Program-made: the position numbers and the translations under genes
Assembly: GCA_032622095.1 (NCBI GenBank)
Contig: CP136066.1
Span: forward strand, 226,550,961 to 226,614,960
DNA length: 64,000 nucleotides
DNA from: Siphonodentalium dalli
Taxonomy: Eukaryota > Mollusca > Scaphopoda > Gadilida > Siphonodentaliidae
Direction: 5' to 3'
Notes under the pieces: model-generated
The model's database searches: none
Told to the model about the DNA's origin: nothing
The model's input: the letters and a program-made list of their open reading frames with translations, nothing else
In this document: positions 51,101 through 60,700 of the stretch, one piece after another
Layout of the letters: each line of letters begins with the position of its first letter
How positions within the stretch are numbered: the first letter of the stretch is position 1

Positions 51101-53528
51101 ATAATGTACGCTCCAAGCAAAAACAACTTCTGGCTGTTCCCACGTGTAACTATAAGACACTTGAACGTCATATGTTCACACATTCTGCGCCAAGTGTTTG
51201 GAACTCAATTCCTCTCGACATTCGATGTTTGCATTCTCTTGATATTTTCAAATAACGACTGAAAACGCACCTCTTCGAAATTTACCCACACACAACTAGC
51301 TGCAGATGACATTGTATCATTATTCAATTGTGTGTGATTGATATCATCCAATGTTTGTATATAACTTGTATATAGAGTCCCAAGCGCTTCAAGCTACACC
51401 AGGGATGAAGCTCTATATAAATCCTATATATTATTATTATATATGCAAGGCTCCCTGTGGGCAACTCGCATATATAAGAGAATGCATTGGCACATGGTTT
51501 TCGTAAAATTTCAGGAAGCTCCAGTCATGAAAGGGTTAATCTACCCTTATGGAGCCCCTCACATACGTGAGCAGACGACACTCAGCAATACAAGCTGCCA
51601 CCTGTATGGGGCTCCATACAGGAAGCTCCAGTCATGGAAGGGTTAAACTACCCTTATGGAGCCCCTCACATACGTGAGCAGACAACACTCAGCAATACAA
51701 GCTGCCACCTGTATGGGGCTCCATACAGGAAGCTCCAGTCATGGAAGGGTTAAACTACCCTTATGGAGCCCCTCACATACATGAGCAGACAACACTCAGC
51801 AATACAAGCTGCCACCTGTATGGGGCTCCATACAGGAAGCTCCAGTCATGGAAGGGTTAAATCCCATGGAAACTACATGTATATAACACTTGTTTAAAGG
51901 TACTCAATCCGAACAGAGGGTCCCCATCTCAACAGATTCCAACAACAACAATCCGATCAGAGGGTCCTATATTACTATTTCTTTGGCTTTGGCGGTAAAA
52001 AATATTTGATTCGAGTCGAGGAACCCATCAAACAAAGCTCAGAGTTATTAGATATTGATTTTTGAAATTTGTTATGTTCTCGAGATGAGTACTAATAATT
52101 GCCGTCAATTTCGTATCCTGCTCGAGATTTGTACACCAAAACTCTATTCAAACAGACTAGGATGGATAACTCTAAAATCAAGTGGTAATAATAACGCAAT
52201 TTTGACTGAGATCTGGGCCAGAAAGTATTCCCGATAATGAAAAATAATAGATTTCTAAAATTGATATCTAACAAATCTGAGCTTTGATGGGTGACTTCCT
52301 CGACTCGAATAAAATATTTTTGACCCCCGAAGCCATTGAAATAGTAATTGAGAGGAGTTTTATCGGATTGAGTACCTTTAAGAAGAGATAGACCATGACT
52401 GCTTTCAAAGGAGGGTCAAATCATGTACAGTAATGCTCTAATTAATCGACTCCTTAAACACAGCAGAATTATGGGTAACTTTTCAGGATTTAGTCGGAAA
52501 TATGGCTTGTTGCCATTCATCGGAAAGTTCTCCCCGTTTAAGGAGTCGATTAATTAGAGCATTACTGTATTTCTCATTTTCCATCCTTGAGTTATCCTTT
52601 GTTTATCTGGAAATCTTAAAGTTTGGGTTCCGTCCTGTCCTTTGTTTCAATGTGCAATTTCTTTATAGTTACATGTAGGAGAAATAAACCCGTTCTCTCC
52701 AATTAGCAGCACCTTGATCAGTCTTTCTGAGACATATTTATTCTGTATATTTTATAAGTAGTTTGTTAAAACAGCACTATGTTAGATATTATTATGATTT
52801 GCAGTGACTTGAAGATCATCCATATAAAATAGAAGGATCTGTCTGTCTCTACGTCTGTACGTTCGCAATTTTCTCCCAGACCTCTGGGCTGATTGTGGTG
52901 GCTCGGGGTACCCACGCGGATGTTTTAACGGCATTAGTTTAGAACAATGTTTGGTTTTTTTATTAAATTGAGCAAGGAGTTCTATATAAAAAAAAATTAA
53001 AACATTCAGATTTTTTGGTTAAATTGAAAACAATTTTAAAATCAAAATGTTTAAACGATAAAAATCTGCACGAAGCACAAAGGGGCCCAAATGGAGTCTG
53101 TTTCAGCTAGTTTTAAACTTTGAACAACAAAATAAATGCTATTTAATAGAGGAAATGTTTTTACCTGTCAAAAAGAGTGGCATAACTTCCTTTTATAAAA
53201 TATATCTCTTTGTTGGTGATTTAATTATAAAATACATCTCTTTGTTGGTGATTTAATTATAAAATACATCTCTTTGTTGGTGATTTAATTATAAAATACA
53301 TCTCTTTGTTGGTGATTTAATTATAAAATACATCTCTTTGTTGGTGATTTAATTATAAAATACATCTCTTTGTTGGTGATTTAATTATAAAATACATCTC
53401 TTTGTTGGTGATTTCAGACAAAAGATAAAGTTGACATAGACAGTTGGTCAAACGTCCGAGGTCCGAGGCCGTGGGAAGACTCCAAAATAATGCAGAATGC
53501 ACAGAGGACGGAGAAGGGAAAAACGTGA
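45095..53528 (+). CDS. COX16: Cytochrome c oxidase assembly protein COX16 (first coding exon not found)
   Basis: Exons join(45095..45169, 48412..48480, 53418..53528) encode 84 residues plus a TGA stop; all junctions are phase 0. The first exon reads ILVIGGSFGLREFTKTRYEF, matching the COX16 signature (human LLIVGGSFGLREFSQIRYD). The second reads LSKEEAAAFGFGKPKSLEEM. The last carries SWSNVRGPRPWED, matching human WKNIRGPRPWED. COX16 is a small single-pass inner mitochondrial membrane protein that helps mature COX2 during complex IV assembly; the start of its membrane segment would lie in the missing exon. About 20 N-terminal residues including the start codon were not located; the exon should end just after a GVP-type motif. 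Introns of 3.2 and 4.9 kb are filled with transposons. The gene diverges from NAA80. Confidence 0.92.
45183..45416 (+). mobile_element. TTAA MITE, family C, in COX16 intron
   Basis: TTAA at 45179-45182 and 45417-45420. The left end is diverged (CCCTCTTATGCGATGGCGC); the right end is GCTCCTGTCATGGAAGGG. Two decayed hairpins inside. It begins only 13 bp after the exon at 45095-45169, so its left TTAA lies within the start of the intron. Confidence 0.85.
45456..45610 (+). repeat. Left half of a GAATGAGG composite element
   Basis: One mutated hairpin (45462-45548), then the AGGCCTCATTTTCTCTGG interior. In COX16 intron. Confidence 0.65.
45611..46021 (+). other. COX16 intron sequence
   Basis: T-rich with loose TTTTCTTGATTTTCA repeats; nothing coding. 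Confidence 0.45.
46022..46171 (+). mobile_element. TA-flanked MITE with altered centre
   Basis: 150-bp copy with TA flanks. The usual centre is replaced by a segment that includes 21 bp identical to COX16 exon 2 (46076-46096 versus 45144-45164). Confidence 0.85.
46275..47457 (+). mobile_element. Non-autonomous hAT element with perfect 8-bp target duplication
   Basis: Inverted ends CAGTGTTCGCGCTG and CAGCGCGAACACTG are flanked by identical 8-bp GTCATGTT (46267-46274 and 47458-47465), the hAT signature. Subterminal AGCCAAA repeats lie at both ends, a poly-G tract at about 46563, and no transposase ORF is visible. It sits in a COX16 intron. Confidence 0.9.
47637..47765 (+). repeat. TA-flanked MITE with deleted left arm
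   Basis: Short left end (AATAATCGACTCCTTAACC) joined to the complete right arm ending GGGCATTACTG and TA. In COX16 intron. Confidence 0.75.
47934..48314. mobile_element. Inverted-repeat element in COX16 intron
   Basis: Ends AAGGCATGGATGGCC and GTCATCCGTGCCTT, with inner inverted pairs (ACAAAATATGTC... and TGGTATAAGAACAAAG). Confidence 0.7.
48412..48480 (+). CDS. COX16: COX16 coding exon (probably the third)
   Basis: 23 codons (LSKEEAAAFGFGKPKSLEEM + YEE) between acceptor TTTCTTTTCAG and donor GAG|GTAAAC. It occupies the position of the human KISLESEYEKI segment. Confidence 0.88.
48702..48933 (+). mobile_element. TTAA-type MITE, family B (ATAA flanks)
   Basis: Same ends as the copy at 56019 but in opposite orientation and flanked by ATAA on both sides, an unusual target variant. 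It has one ~70-bp hairpin and a poly-T tract. Lies in the last COX16 intron. Confidence 0.85.
49070..49860 (+). mobile_element. tRNA-derived SINE (candidate) split by a TTAA MITE
   Basis: A-box TAGCCGAAAGG matches the consensus exactly. A B-box-like GAGTTCGTGCCC follows about 40 bp later. The body is interrupted at TTAA (49144) by the family A MITE. It resumes at 49503 and ends with AAGCGCTTAGAGACTC and an AATTAATTAATT tail at 49857, as in SINE/LINE 3' ends. Confidence 0.6.
49148..49498 (-). mobile_element. piggyBac-like TTAA MITE, family A, nested in a SINE-like element
   Basis: TTAA at 49144-49147 and 49499-49502, 351 bp, two hairpins with a shortened spacer. Lies in the last COX16 intron. 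Confidence 0.9.
49861..50226 (+). other. COX16 intron sequence
   Basis: Unique AT-rich stretch with a short GATAACGTTT(T/G)GGGGAG repeat at about 50067-50112. Confidence 0.45.
50227..50285 (+). repeat. AGGTACTC-family foldback, left-end remnant
   Basis: TTAA then AGGTACACAATCCGATTTAA and CCAACAACAAAATTTC; cut off by the family B end at 50294. Confidence 0.6.
50294..50345 (+). repeat. Solo end of TTAA MITE family B
   Basis: A diverged terminus (CTCTTTCAGTGCCAGG) followed by the GGCCGATCTCATCGGCC dyad, without a matching right end. Confidence 0.6.
50576..51535 (+). mobile_element. TTAA MITE, family C, split by a retrotransposon fragment
   Basis: TTAA at 50572-50575 and 51536-51539, with family C ends CCCTTTCATGATGGGAGC and CCAGTCATGAAAGGG. 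The second hairpin is interrupted in its ATATAT stem by the retrotransposon fragment at 50732-51440. Confidence 0.85.
50732..51440 (+). mobile_element. L2/CR1-like retrotransposon 3' fragment inside a TTAA MITE
   Basis: 5'-truncated. It encodes the C-terminal part of a reverse transcriptase polyprotein (AAKKVASCNIMSRLDYCNAL, LQHLQNSAARIVV, SPILKSLHWL). Near 51125 the frame shifts and continues as LAVPTCNYKTLERHMF, then APSVWNSIPLDIR, with an in-frame TAA before RLKTHLFEI. The 3' UTR has AAGCGCTTCAAGC and ends in a TAT/ATT microsatellite tail at about 51440, as in L2/CR1 elements. Confidence 0.85.
51541..51861 (+). repeat. 107-bp tandem triplication of a family C terminal unit
   Basis: Three near-identical units starting CTACCCTTATGGAGCCCC at 51541, 51648 and 51755. 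Each ends with a family C right end (CCAGTCATGGAAGGG) and TTAA, so each unit carries its own potential terminus and target site. Confidence 0.88.
51898..52377 (+). mobile_element. TTAA-flanked foldback element, AGGTACTC family (short form)
   Basis: TTAA at 51894-51897 and 52378-52381; the same 480-bp length and structure as the copy at 44498, in opposite orientation. Confidence 0.85.
52428..52567 (+). mobile_element. TA-flanked MITE, internally deleted
   Basis: Complete left arm, then a jump from the centre to GTTTAAGGAGTCGATTAATT and the right end; TA flanks intact. Confidence 0.85.
52568..53191 (+). other. COX16 intron sequence
   Basis: Contains a segment (about 52955-53060) related to 9345-9480; otherwise no element ends seen. 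Confidence 0.45.
53192..53417 (+). repeat. 32-bp array running into the COX16 exon 4 acceptor
   Basis: Seven units of ATAAAATACATCTCTTTG + TTGGTGATTTAATT. The last unit ends TTGGTGATTTCAG, the acceptor of the terminal exon, so the array consists of acceptor-proximal intron sequence. Confidence 0.92.
53418..53528 (+). CDS. COX16: COX16 terminal coding exon
   Basis: 36 codons plus TGA after acceptor GGTGATTTCAG. It contains VDIDSW then VRGPRPWED, the most conserved COX16 C-terminal motif. The acceptor lies at the end of a 32-bp tandem array. Confidence 0.93.
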   Translation, partial: TKDKVDIDSWSNVRGPRPWEDSKIMQNAQRTEKGKT

Positions 53529-53801
53529 CGCAAAAAAGTGTGAAGAAATGGAACAGTAATCACTGGTGTATATTTACACTCCAACATGCATTCGCGCTGT
53601 GAACATGAATGCAGGATTGATATTACATCACATGACATCGCACACTGACCCCTACTTGCTGCCATTTTTGTGTAGATGCAACAAGCTACAAGAATAATGT
53701 TGGAAATGGGTGCTTAAATGCTCTTTTATTGACTCAGTTGAGAGTAAATATATTAAGTAATGGGTGTTGATTTTGTTGCATTCCAGTTGGTCAGACAGAT
53801 A
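53529..53801 (+). other. COX16 3' UTR / downstream region
   Basis: Non-coding sequence after the COX16 stop, up to a TA-flanked MITE at 53802. No canonical AATAAA was found here, so the transcript end is not placed. Confidence 0.4.
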
Positions 53802-53985
53802 CAGTAATGCCCTTGATAATCGACTTTTCAGGATTTAGTCGGAAATATGGCTTGTTGCCATTCATCGGAAAGCTCTCAGTGAGAGCTTTCCGATGAATGG
53901 CAACAAGCCATATTTCCGACTAAATCCTGAAAAGTTACCCATAATTATGCTGTGGTTAAGGAGTCAATTATTTAGGGCATTACTG
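53802..53985 (+). mobile_element. TA-flanked MITE, CAGTAATGC family
   Basis: TA-flanked copy just beyond COX16, with a deletion in the left arm and a complete right arm. Confidence 0.85.
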
Positions 53986-54097
53986 TACTCTATGGAATGC
54001 AAGCAAATCAACATGACAAATTTGGTTAAAGAAGGCAGGAAAACATGATGTGCTTTGAATCTTATTCGAGACATCATCGTCAGGCCTGATATAATGT

Positions 54098-54235
54098 GTC
54101 TGACATTTGGAGAATGAGGTCCCCAGAGGGTGAATTTAGTGATGCTACCCTGCACATTGGGCTATCATCACCAAATTCACCCTCTGGGGACCTCATTCTG
54201 CTTAGGCTTAATCTTCTGGGAAGTATTTATAATCT
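54098..54235 (+). repeat. Left half of a GAATGAGG composite element
   Basis: One well-kept hairpin (54110-54202) with arms GAATGAGGTCCCCAGAGGG and inverse, followed by a short interior remnant. Confidence 0.7.
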
Positions 54236-54672
54236 CAAAAAGGCCACACCAATATTATAGCCTGGTTTACGAACATTTGGGTTGAAAAAAAGTAATGCAG
54301 GAGGGGAAAAAATAAATATAAAATAATGCAACTTCACCACAACAATTAACAAATAGCAGAATTGTGCATGATATTTGAATGTGATTAAGATATTTGAATG
54401 CGATTAAGTTATACTCAATTTTCTAAAAATAACTTAAGGTATTTCTTCCCATAAAACTGTATAAATAATGGAAATGAAGGTGAAATAAAAAAAAATCCAC
54501 TGCTGTGACCAGATGTTTAATATTTTAATAAGCATGAGAATAAACCAATCATATTAAAAAGTTTTAATTTTTTCAATATTGAGGAAATTTTTTAGGAGGG
54601 ATTCATAAACCAGGTTATTAAATTGCTGTTGCATAATATTGGAAAAACTTTTGCAATGTGTTTTATTCACAG
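54236..54672. other. No element recognised
   Basis: AT-rich sequence leading to the acceptor-like TTTATTCACAG used by the possible exon at 54673. Confidence 0.4.
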
Positions 54673-54799
54673 ATTGAGGTTCTTTACAGACCGCATTGTG
54701 AGTGACTCGTCATCTGTGATTTTTATATCTGAAGCTGAACTAGAAGAAAGTAAAATTATTTGTTCAAAACCACCGAAAGTGCCAGATACAGAATGTATC
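54673..54799 (+). CDS. Possible internal exon of an unrecognised gene
   Basis: Follows acceptor-like TTTATTCACAG. The frame reads LRFFTDRIVSDSSSVIFISE, then AELEESKIICSKPPKVPDTE. Composition is protein-like and the exon stops at the edge of a hairpin transposon beginning at 54800, so its natural donor is lost or unclear. It may belong with the terminal exon at 55764. No family recognised. Confidence 0.3.
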
Positions 54800-55237
54800 A
54801 AGCCTGAGTTTAGTGTGCCTGTTATTTGCAGAATGAGGTCCCCAGAGGGTGAATTTAGTGCATAGCTGGCTAGCATCACTAAATTCACCCTCAGGGAACC
54901 TCATTCTGCTTAGGTCTCATCTTCTCAGGAAAGTTTCTTTATTATCAATTTATATAGAAACTTCTTCACATATATTCTATTTCTTTTTTAGTTTAGTTTC
55001 TAAATATCCCCAAATTGGCAGACGACACATTGAGGTTCCCATGGGTGTACATCACAATATTCACCATTTGTGAACTTCAATCTGAGTCTATATCTCCCAT
55101 AGCAGATGAGGCCTAAGCAGAATGAGGTCCCCAGAGGGTGAATTTGGTGATGCTAGCTCACTATGCGGGATAGCGTCACTAAATTCACCCTCTGGTGACC
55201 TCATTCTGCAAATGACAGACACACTAAACTCAGGCTT
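54800..55237 (+). mobile_element. Composite double-hairpin GAATGAGG element
   Basis: Same plan as 1801-2203 but with longer outer ends: AAGCCTGAGTTTAGTGTG left and CACACTAAACTCAGGCTT right. Hairpins at about 54829-54909 and 55119-55209. It borders a possible exon at 54673-54799. Confidence 0.78.
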
Positions 55238-55277
55238 TGAAATCCTATCAAGATTTTTTAGCAAAAAAAATTCACTC

Positions 55278-55836
55278 TCGAGTCTTCTCGGTCCACAAAA
55301 GCTTGGGATATCGGTTGGGTTGATGCTGTTTTGGGCCGAGTCCCGTCCCATCACTCTTCTATAACAGACTTTACACCCATGATCGTGGGTGGGAGTTATC
55401 TTGCTTGTATGTCTTTGGATTATTTCATATGGATGCTTTGCATATATGAGCATAGAAGGCAGCCTCCCCAAGCATGATATCAAACAATGGTTATATCAGA
55501 GGTCTGTTGAATGTCAAAGCAATGAGATTTATAAGTAAACAAAGCCCTGCTTTCCAGAGAATTTTGATTTGTCGTTCTATCAGAAATGTATGTAAAGAAT
55601 ATATTAAACGATCATATCATCACTTTACCTTTATCTATCATGGTAAATTATAAATCATTTTAAAGACCGTTTTATCGCAGACATGTCAAATGATTACTCA
55701 CATTCAGGCTCCACATGTAAATGTAGTATGTCTTTTCAATGAAAGTCTGTTATAGAATAATAACTGGCCGGGACTCAGTCCAAAACAGCATCAACCCAAC
55801 CGATATCCCAAGCTGTTGTGGCCCGAGAAGACTTGG
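55278..55836. repeat. Inverted duplication involving the putative terminal exon
   Basis: 55278-55374 and 55742-55836 are ~95-bp inverted copies (GATGCTGTTTTGGGCC / CCAAAACAGCATC; GATATCGGTTGGGTTG and complement) around a ~370-bp spacer. The right copy lies in the possible terminal exon at 55764. Confidence 0.78.
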
Positions 55837-55922
55837 TCTACCCCACCAGTGAACTTGGTGCTTTTAACAATGAAATCGCAGTTGACACAATGCTTGCGAT
55901 GCCGTCTAAAGATGTTGAATGA
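55764..55922 (+). CDS. Putative terminal exon of an unrecognised gene
   Basis: After an in-frame TAA, an open frame runs to TGA at 55920-55922. The peptide looks natural (TQSKTASTQPISQAVVARED, then LVYPTSELGAFNNEIAVDTM and LAMPSKDVE). A CTCAG acceptor-like site lies at about 55774-55778. Two AATAAA signals follow within about 60 bp. Part of this exon recurs in inverted orientation at about 55278-55374. I do not recognise the family. It could be the 3' end of a plus-strand gene downstream of COX16, or a captured gene fragment. Confidence 0.4.
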   Translation: MAGTQSKTASTQPISQAVVAREDLVYPTSELGAFNNEIAVDTMLAMPSKDVE

Positions 55923-56018
55923 ATGACTGATCAATAGATTTGTTAAGTATATATTTTTAAATAAATATCTTCAATAAATACATGAACAAACTGAATAACT
56001 GAATTCAATACATGTTAA

Positions 56019-56240
56019 CCCTTTGAGTGCCAGGGGCCGATCTCATCGGCCCTAAACCTACAAAATAAGTCTGTTAAAGAATATAAGAATAAATTATTAA
56101 AATTGAAAAAAAAAAAAATGTTAGGCCAATGCATTCTCTTATATATGCGAGGCGACCTATGGTCGACTCGCATATATAAGAGAATGCATTGGCACAGGGT
56201 ATATGGGTTGATACAAAAATCGGACCTGGCACTCAAAGGG
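56019..56240 (-). mobile_element. TTAA MITE, family B
   Basis: Ends CCCTTTGAGTGCCAGG and CCTGGCACTCAAAGGG with TTAA at 56015-56018 and 56241-56244. It contains one copy of the same ~70-bp hairpin as family A, and a GGCCGATCTCATCGGCC dyad near one end. Confidence 0.9.
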
Positions 56241-56272
56241 TTAATACAAAGCAATATTGCACTCATTGTAAC

Positions 56273-56599
56273 TAGGACTGTAACGATTCATCATGAATGA
56301 ATTAACTGTATCACAGTATACATATCAAATGATACACATATCGTGTCATGTCATGTGTATCGCGATACAGGAAATCAAGTAATATCTGAAGATGGTAATG
56401 TGTAAAAAAGCAAAACCTGCAATTTTCTCTCAAGTTTACGTGTCTATTAGAAGTATGTGTATTTGACTCATTCTAGCAAACTGTTAAACTGAATTTTTTT
56501 TTAAATGAACACTATTTTAGTGTATCGTGATATGTATCATATCGTTAATCATGCATCATGATTTATATGATATCATGAACAAGTGTATCGTTACAGCCC
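56273..56599 (+). mobile_element. Probable hAT-like MITE
   Basis: Ends TAGGACTGTAACGAT and ATCGTTACAGCCCTA, resembling hAT termini, with TATC/GATA-rich interior. No clear 8-bp duplication was seen. Confidence 0.6.
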
Positions 56600-56603
56600 T
56601 ACT

Positions 56604-56872
56604 AAGCGAGAAGACTGAGTTGCAGCCATATTGGATTTGTCCAGCCCCCGTTCCAGGGTTTAAGTGCTACAGGTCAAAGTTCTGGAGGTGCATTCCATAA
56701 AGGGGAACTGTGAATATATGGAATTCATGAATATTTAAAAGCTCTATATATGGAATCATGAATATTCAAAAGTTCCATATATGGAATGCACCTCCAGAAC
56801 TTTGACCTGCAGCACTTAAACTGCGGATCAGGGGCTGGGTAAATCCGTAACTCGGTGATCTCGCTTATTGTA
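56604..56872. mobile_element. Inverted-repeat element, AGCGAGAAGACTGAG family
   Basis: Outer ends AAGCGAGAAGACTGAGTTGC / AACTCGGTGATCTCGCTT and strong inner arms (CAAAGTTCTGGAGGTGCATT and complement). Confidence 0.75.
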
Positions 56873-57799
56873 CACAACAGGAAGACTAGAGATAACACAG
56901 ACCTGGTTTCCTTATGATATCACAAGCACTGCCCGATCGATTTGCAGCATCTCAGTGCAGATGGATGCCTCTCAATGTTTTACTATATAAAGCTCTCGTT
57001 GAAATTTGGCTTTTTTGACCAAATATAAACATCAATATTTTTTGCAATAAATTATTATGGGAAGGAACTAATTGACCCCAGACGAACAGGATTTTGCGAA
57101 TCCAGTTCAATCGAGCCCTGCCCCAGACGAACATGCAGGACATTGATGACACTTGTAACTGAAAAAATACGAAACTAATGAAATATTATGTTATATATGT
57201 TATTATATGTAATATGGTGTGACATTGTCGGCTTGTGGTTATGTTCAACCAAGTCGCAAAGCTCCAAGCAGTTCATGTCACACCATGTTACCATCAATAA
57301 CGTAGTGTTCTGCCAGCAGTCATTCACAGCAATTGAACACTTATTCCAAGGAATGATCAGCAGAAAATGTCAAAATCTCCTATCGATCTTTAAACGTAAA
57401 TGACGCCATGAAAAAAGCAGGCCATCAAGAGACAATGAAACGGTTGTTATGTTGACAACTCCAGGCATAAACATGACATATGTTGCGTGGCTCTGTGACC
57501 AATCAAAGATGCGGTTTCTTAATGGAGGTGGAACACTGAACAATACTGATCATGTAATGGGTAAATGCAAAATTAATGATATATTGAATATCTCAATTTA
57601 GTTCTACATTTATCAGAAAGTCATCTGCCAATTATGTCCAGATTGAACTCAAACTATTGAGCAGCTACACATTCGATATTCTCAAACAAACCGGGAAATC
57701 CAATGATTACTGTCAAAACATATTACATTGTATTTCAGTATCAGTGAAACACAGTGAATGCTTATCTGTTCAATAGTATTGGTTCACTCTGACTGGGCA
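56873..57799. other. No gene seen
   Basis: Unique sequence with two CCCAGACGAACA(G/T) copies near 57077 and 57123; short open frames lack recognisable motifs. Confidence 0.4.
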
Positions 57800-60700
57800 A
57801 AGTCGTGTTCATCTGTAGTGTGGTCGTGGTACGCAAAAAAAAGGGTTGACCCAGAAGAAATAGGTAAAGAAGCGATCTCGGTGTCATTCAACGCGGGAGA
57901 ATCTCTGCTACAACATATCCAAAATCTGCTAAAATCCGCTTTGGGCAAAATCCAGGATCCAAGATGGCGTCCAACATGGCCGCTTTTAGTCAAAAGAGAT
58001 TATGACTGAGATTAATTCGACATAATGAGAACAAATGTTGCCATATTTATACAAATGTAAACATTTTTGCGCAGGTAAAGTATTATGCCACACATCTATA
58101 GAAAAAATGGAACCCCTCGCCCCAGATGGCTGCCAAAATGGTGGCCTAAACTCGAAAATTTGAAATTTTTGCCTAATATCTTAAAGATCAATTCCTGTTG
58201 TTTGATAATGGTTCAGACTGGCGACATTGATTAGTCATATTCATGTTAATTCATCATTGGAGCAATGAAAGATACCATAAATGGGGTCCCAGACTCATCT
58301 AAACCCTCAAAAATTTGATTTTACAGAACGCGGTATAAAATTCCACAAAAATCGCCATTGGGATTCCAGTCGTATATCAACAAGAAATGGACAGAACTGT
58401 ACAATGTAAGTTGGGCATACCATTATCTATAAATACTCCAATTCAATGAAACCCAAATTGGCGCTTCGTCTTAAAATATGGAAAATGGCAGATATTTAGA
58501 ATGGTCGTCAGAGGGTTAGACCCAGAAGGAATTGGTAAAGAAACGGTTTTGTTGTCATTCGACGCGGGAGAATCTCGTGTATAACATATCCAAAATCCGC
58601 TTTGGGGAAAATACAGAATTCAAGATGGCGTCCAACATGGTCGCCAATAATAATGAAAATAGCAAATATGTAGTTATTCACGAAAACCCATTCGACAAAA
58701 CGCCAATTCGGCACCAATACACATCATTGATTGAAATCAATGTTTTTTGTGGGTATGAGTAGCCAATCACGATTCAAAATGCTAAGATTGCTACCAAAAT
58801 GGCCAACGAAAATTGTCGAAATTTAAGTTCTGCTCAGAGGAAAGCCGAAACAACACTTCGGTTGTGAGCTAACGATGACAGACCTATTAAACATGTTGCC
58901 AATAATCTACTACCACAATCAGTTCAGCCCGAAATGTTCCAACTAAGCAGTATCTACTGCAGGATCCAACACGATGTCCACTTATTATGAGGGACTATCT
59001 GGAAATTAATTAAAAAGAAATTAAATTGCTACGAATCTGGATTATTAGTCCGGAAGCATCAGGCTATAATGGGTTTTCCAGTGCTGGCGAACGTGAAAAG
59101 GACAGGAGGGAAAAGCGAATAACCTGGGGTTTACTTAATTGGTGGGCAAGTTGGTTATCGGAGCTGGGGAGTTTCAAAGTAAAATTATTTTCTTCAATAT
59201 CAAGAGGAAAAATGAAAATTCGCACGTACATTGTATACCCTTCACACTTTATGTGACAATTCCGTGTCATGGTTTTCCAGTGCTGGCGAAAAGGACAGGA
59301 GGGAAAAGCGAATAACCTGGGGTTTACTTAATTGGTGGGCAAGTTGGTTATCGGAGCTGGGGAGTTTCAAAGTAAAATTATTTTCTTCAATATCAAGAGG
59401 AAAAATGAAAATTCGCACGTACATTGTATACCCTTCACACTTTATGTGACAATTCCGTGTCATGCGATTGTGGGTAAATACATGTGGATAGAAACATTCT
59501 AGTAAATATATAGACGCACCGATATCTTCTACACATTTAGCGAATTTCATCAATGATATGTAGACATAATGTGCGCCACGGCTGGATCTGACCCGTAGGC
59601 GTAAAGGTATCAACCATTTAGCTTGATGAACTGGTATTTCAAGGTTGTCATTGGATAGAAATGCCACATGAACATGGTGATTAACAACATGTTTGTCTAA
59701 GAAATGTGAACAATGAACATGTTATTTTCCGGATGTTAGACAATCAAACTTCCACATAAGGCGTTCATCCATGCTCATCAGAGCACGAAATATGTGTAAA
59801 TTAATGACACGAAAACTATTTCATGCGGACGACGTACTCTTGACCTACATCCAACGTCATTTCCTATTAACTTTTATTGTTTGTACGGACGGTTTCGAGG
59901 TTTGAAAATCCCGCTTGTCCAAGAAAACCTCCACATACTTACGGAGTCGATGTGTAAACAATGTATGGGGATAGTTTCTTCATACATATATGTATTTGGC
60001 ACACGTATTTTCTAGAACATAAGAGATCACCATTTACCGGGGAGTTGATATCTGGGAAGAGATCAGAGTAAAACTACTTTTCTTACATGTCGAAATGGGG
60101 AATCCATGGGCTACATTTAGTTCCAGCTTGAAACTTGAAAATGATGGGCGAGCCCGAATAGTTAATATTTCGTCGCATCAGTGCTATAATGTAACCCACA
60201 TTTTCAACTTTCCGAGAAAATGAAGGTTGAAGTTTTTAGACAACATTTCTCCTAATGTTGACAAAGTATGACGTATTGTTGTATTTATCCCAATGAAAAC
60301 TGACATTAGCTGTTCATTGAACCACATATTGTTTTCTGTTTACTCCCTCGTTTTCTTTTAAAAAGCAATAGCTTGTTTGGAGATATGACATTTTGCGTAT
60401 GCCAGCGACGATTCGTTTCCGTGCTATAATGAAGTTGTGCTAATAAATGCAGATTAAGCTAAATATGGTGGCAATCGCATGTGTCTATGAACTAAAAAGT
60501 GCCTATTCTACACTATGAAAATTCACTCATGTGCATCATCATACAGAAATGTGTGGAACAATCACAAAATTTAAATCACCAAATGATCATGTGACTAACA
60601 TGGAGATACTGCCATATAGCACACATTTTAGAATTCACAAACACAAAACAGAAGTCACGTGGACAACCTGAAGCGTCCGATTGGCTGCTGTTGGACATAG

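Noticed and set aside
57188-57403. 71-codon ORF as an exon
   Set aside because: Partly protein-like but no acceptor, donor or known motif could be supported.
59242-59667. 141-codon ORF and duplicate 72-76-codon ORFs
   Set aside because: Arise from a 199-bp tandem duplication inside the foldback; no motif.
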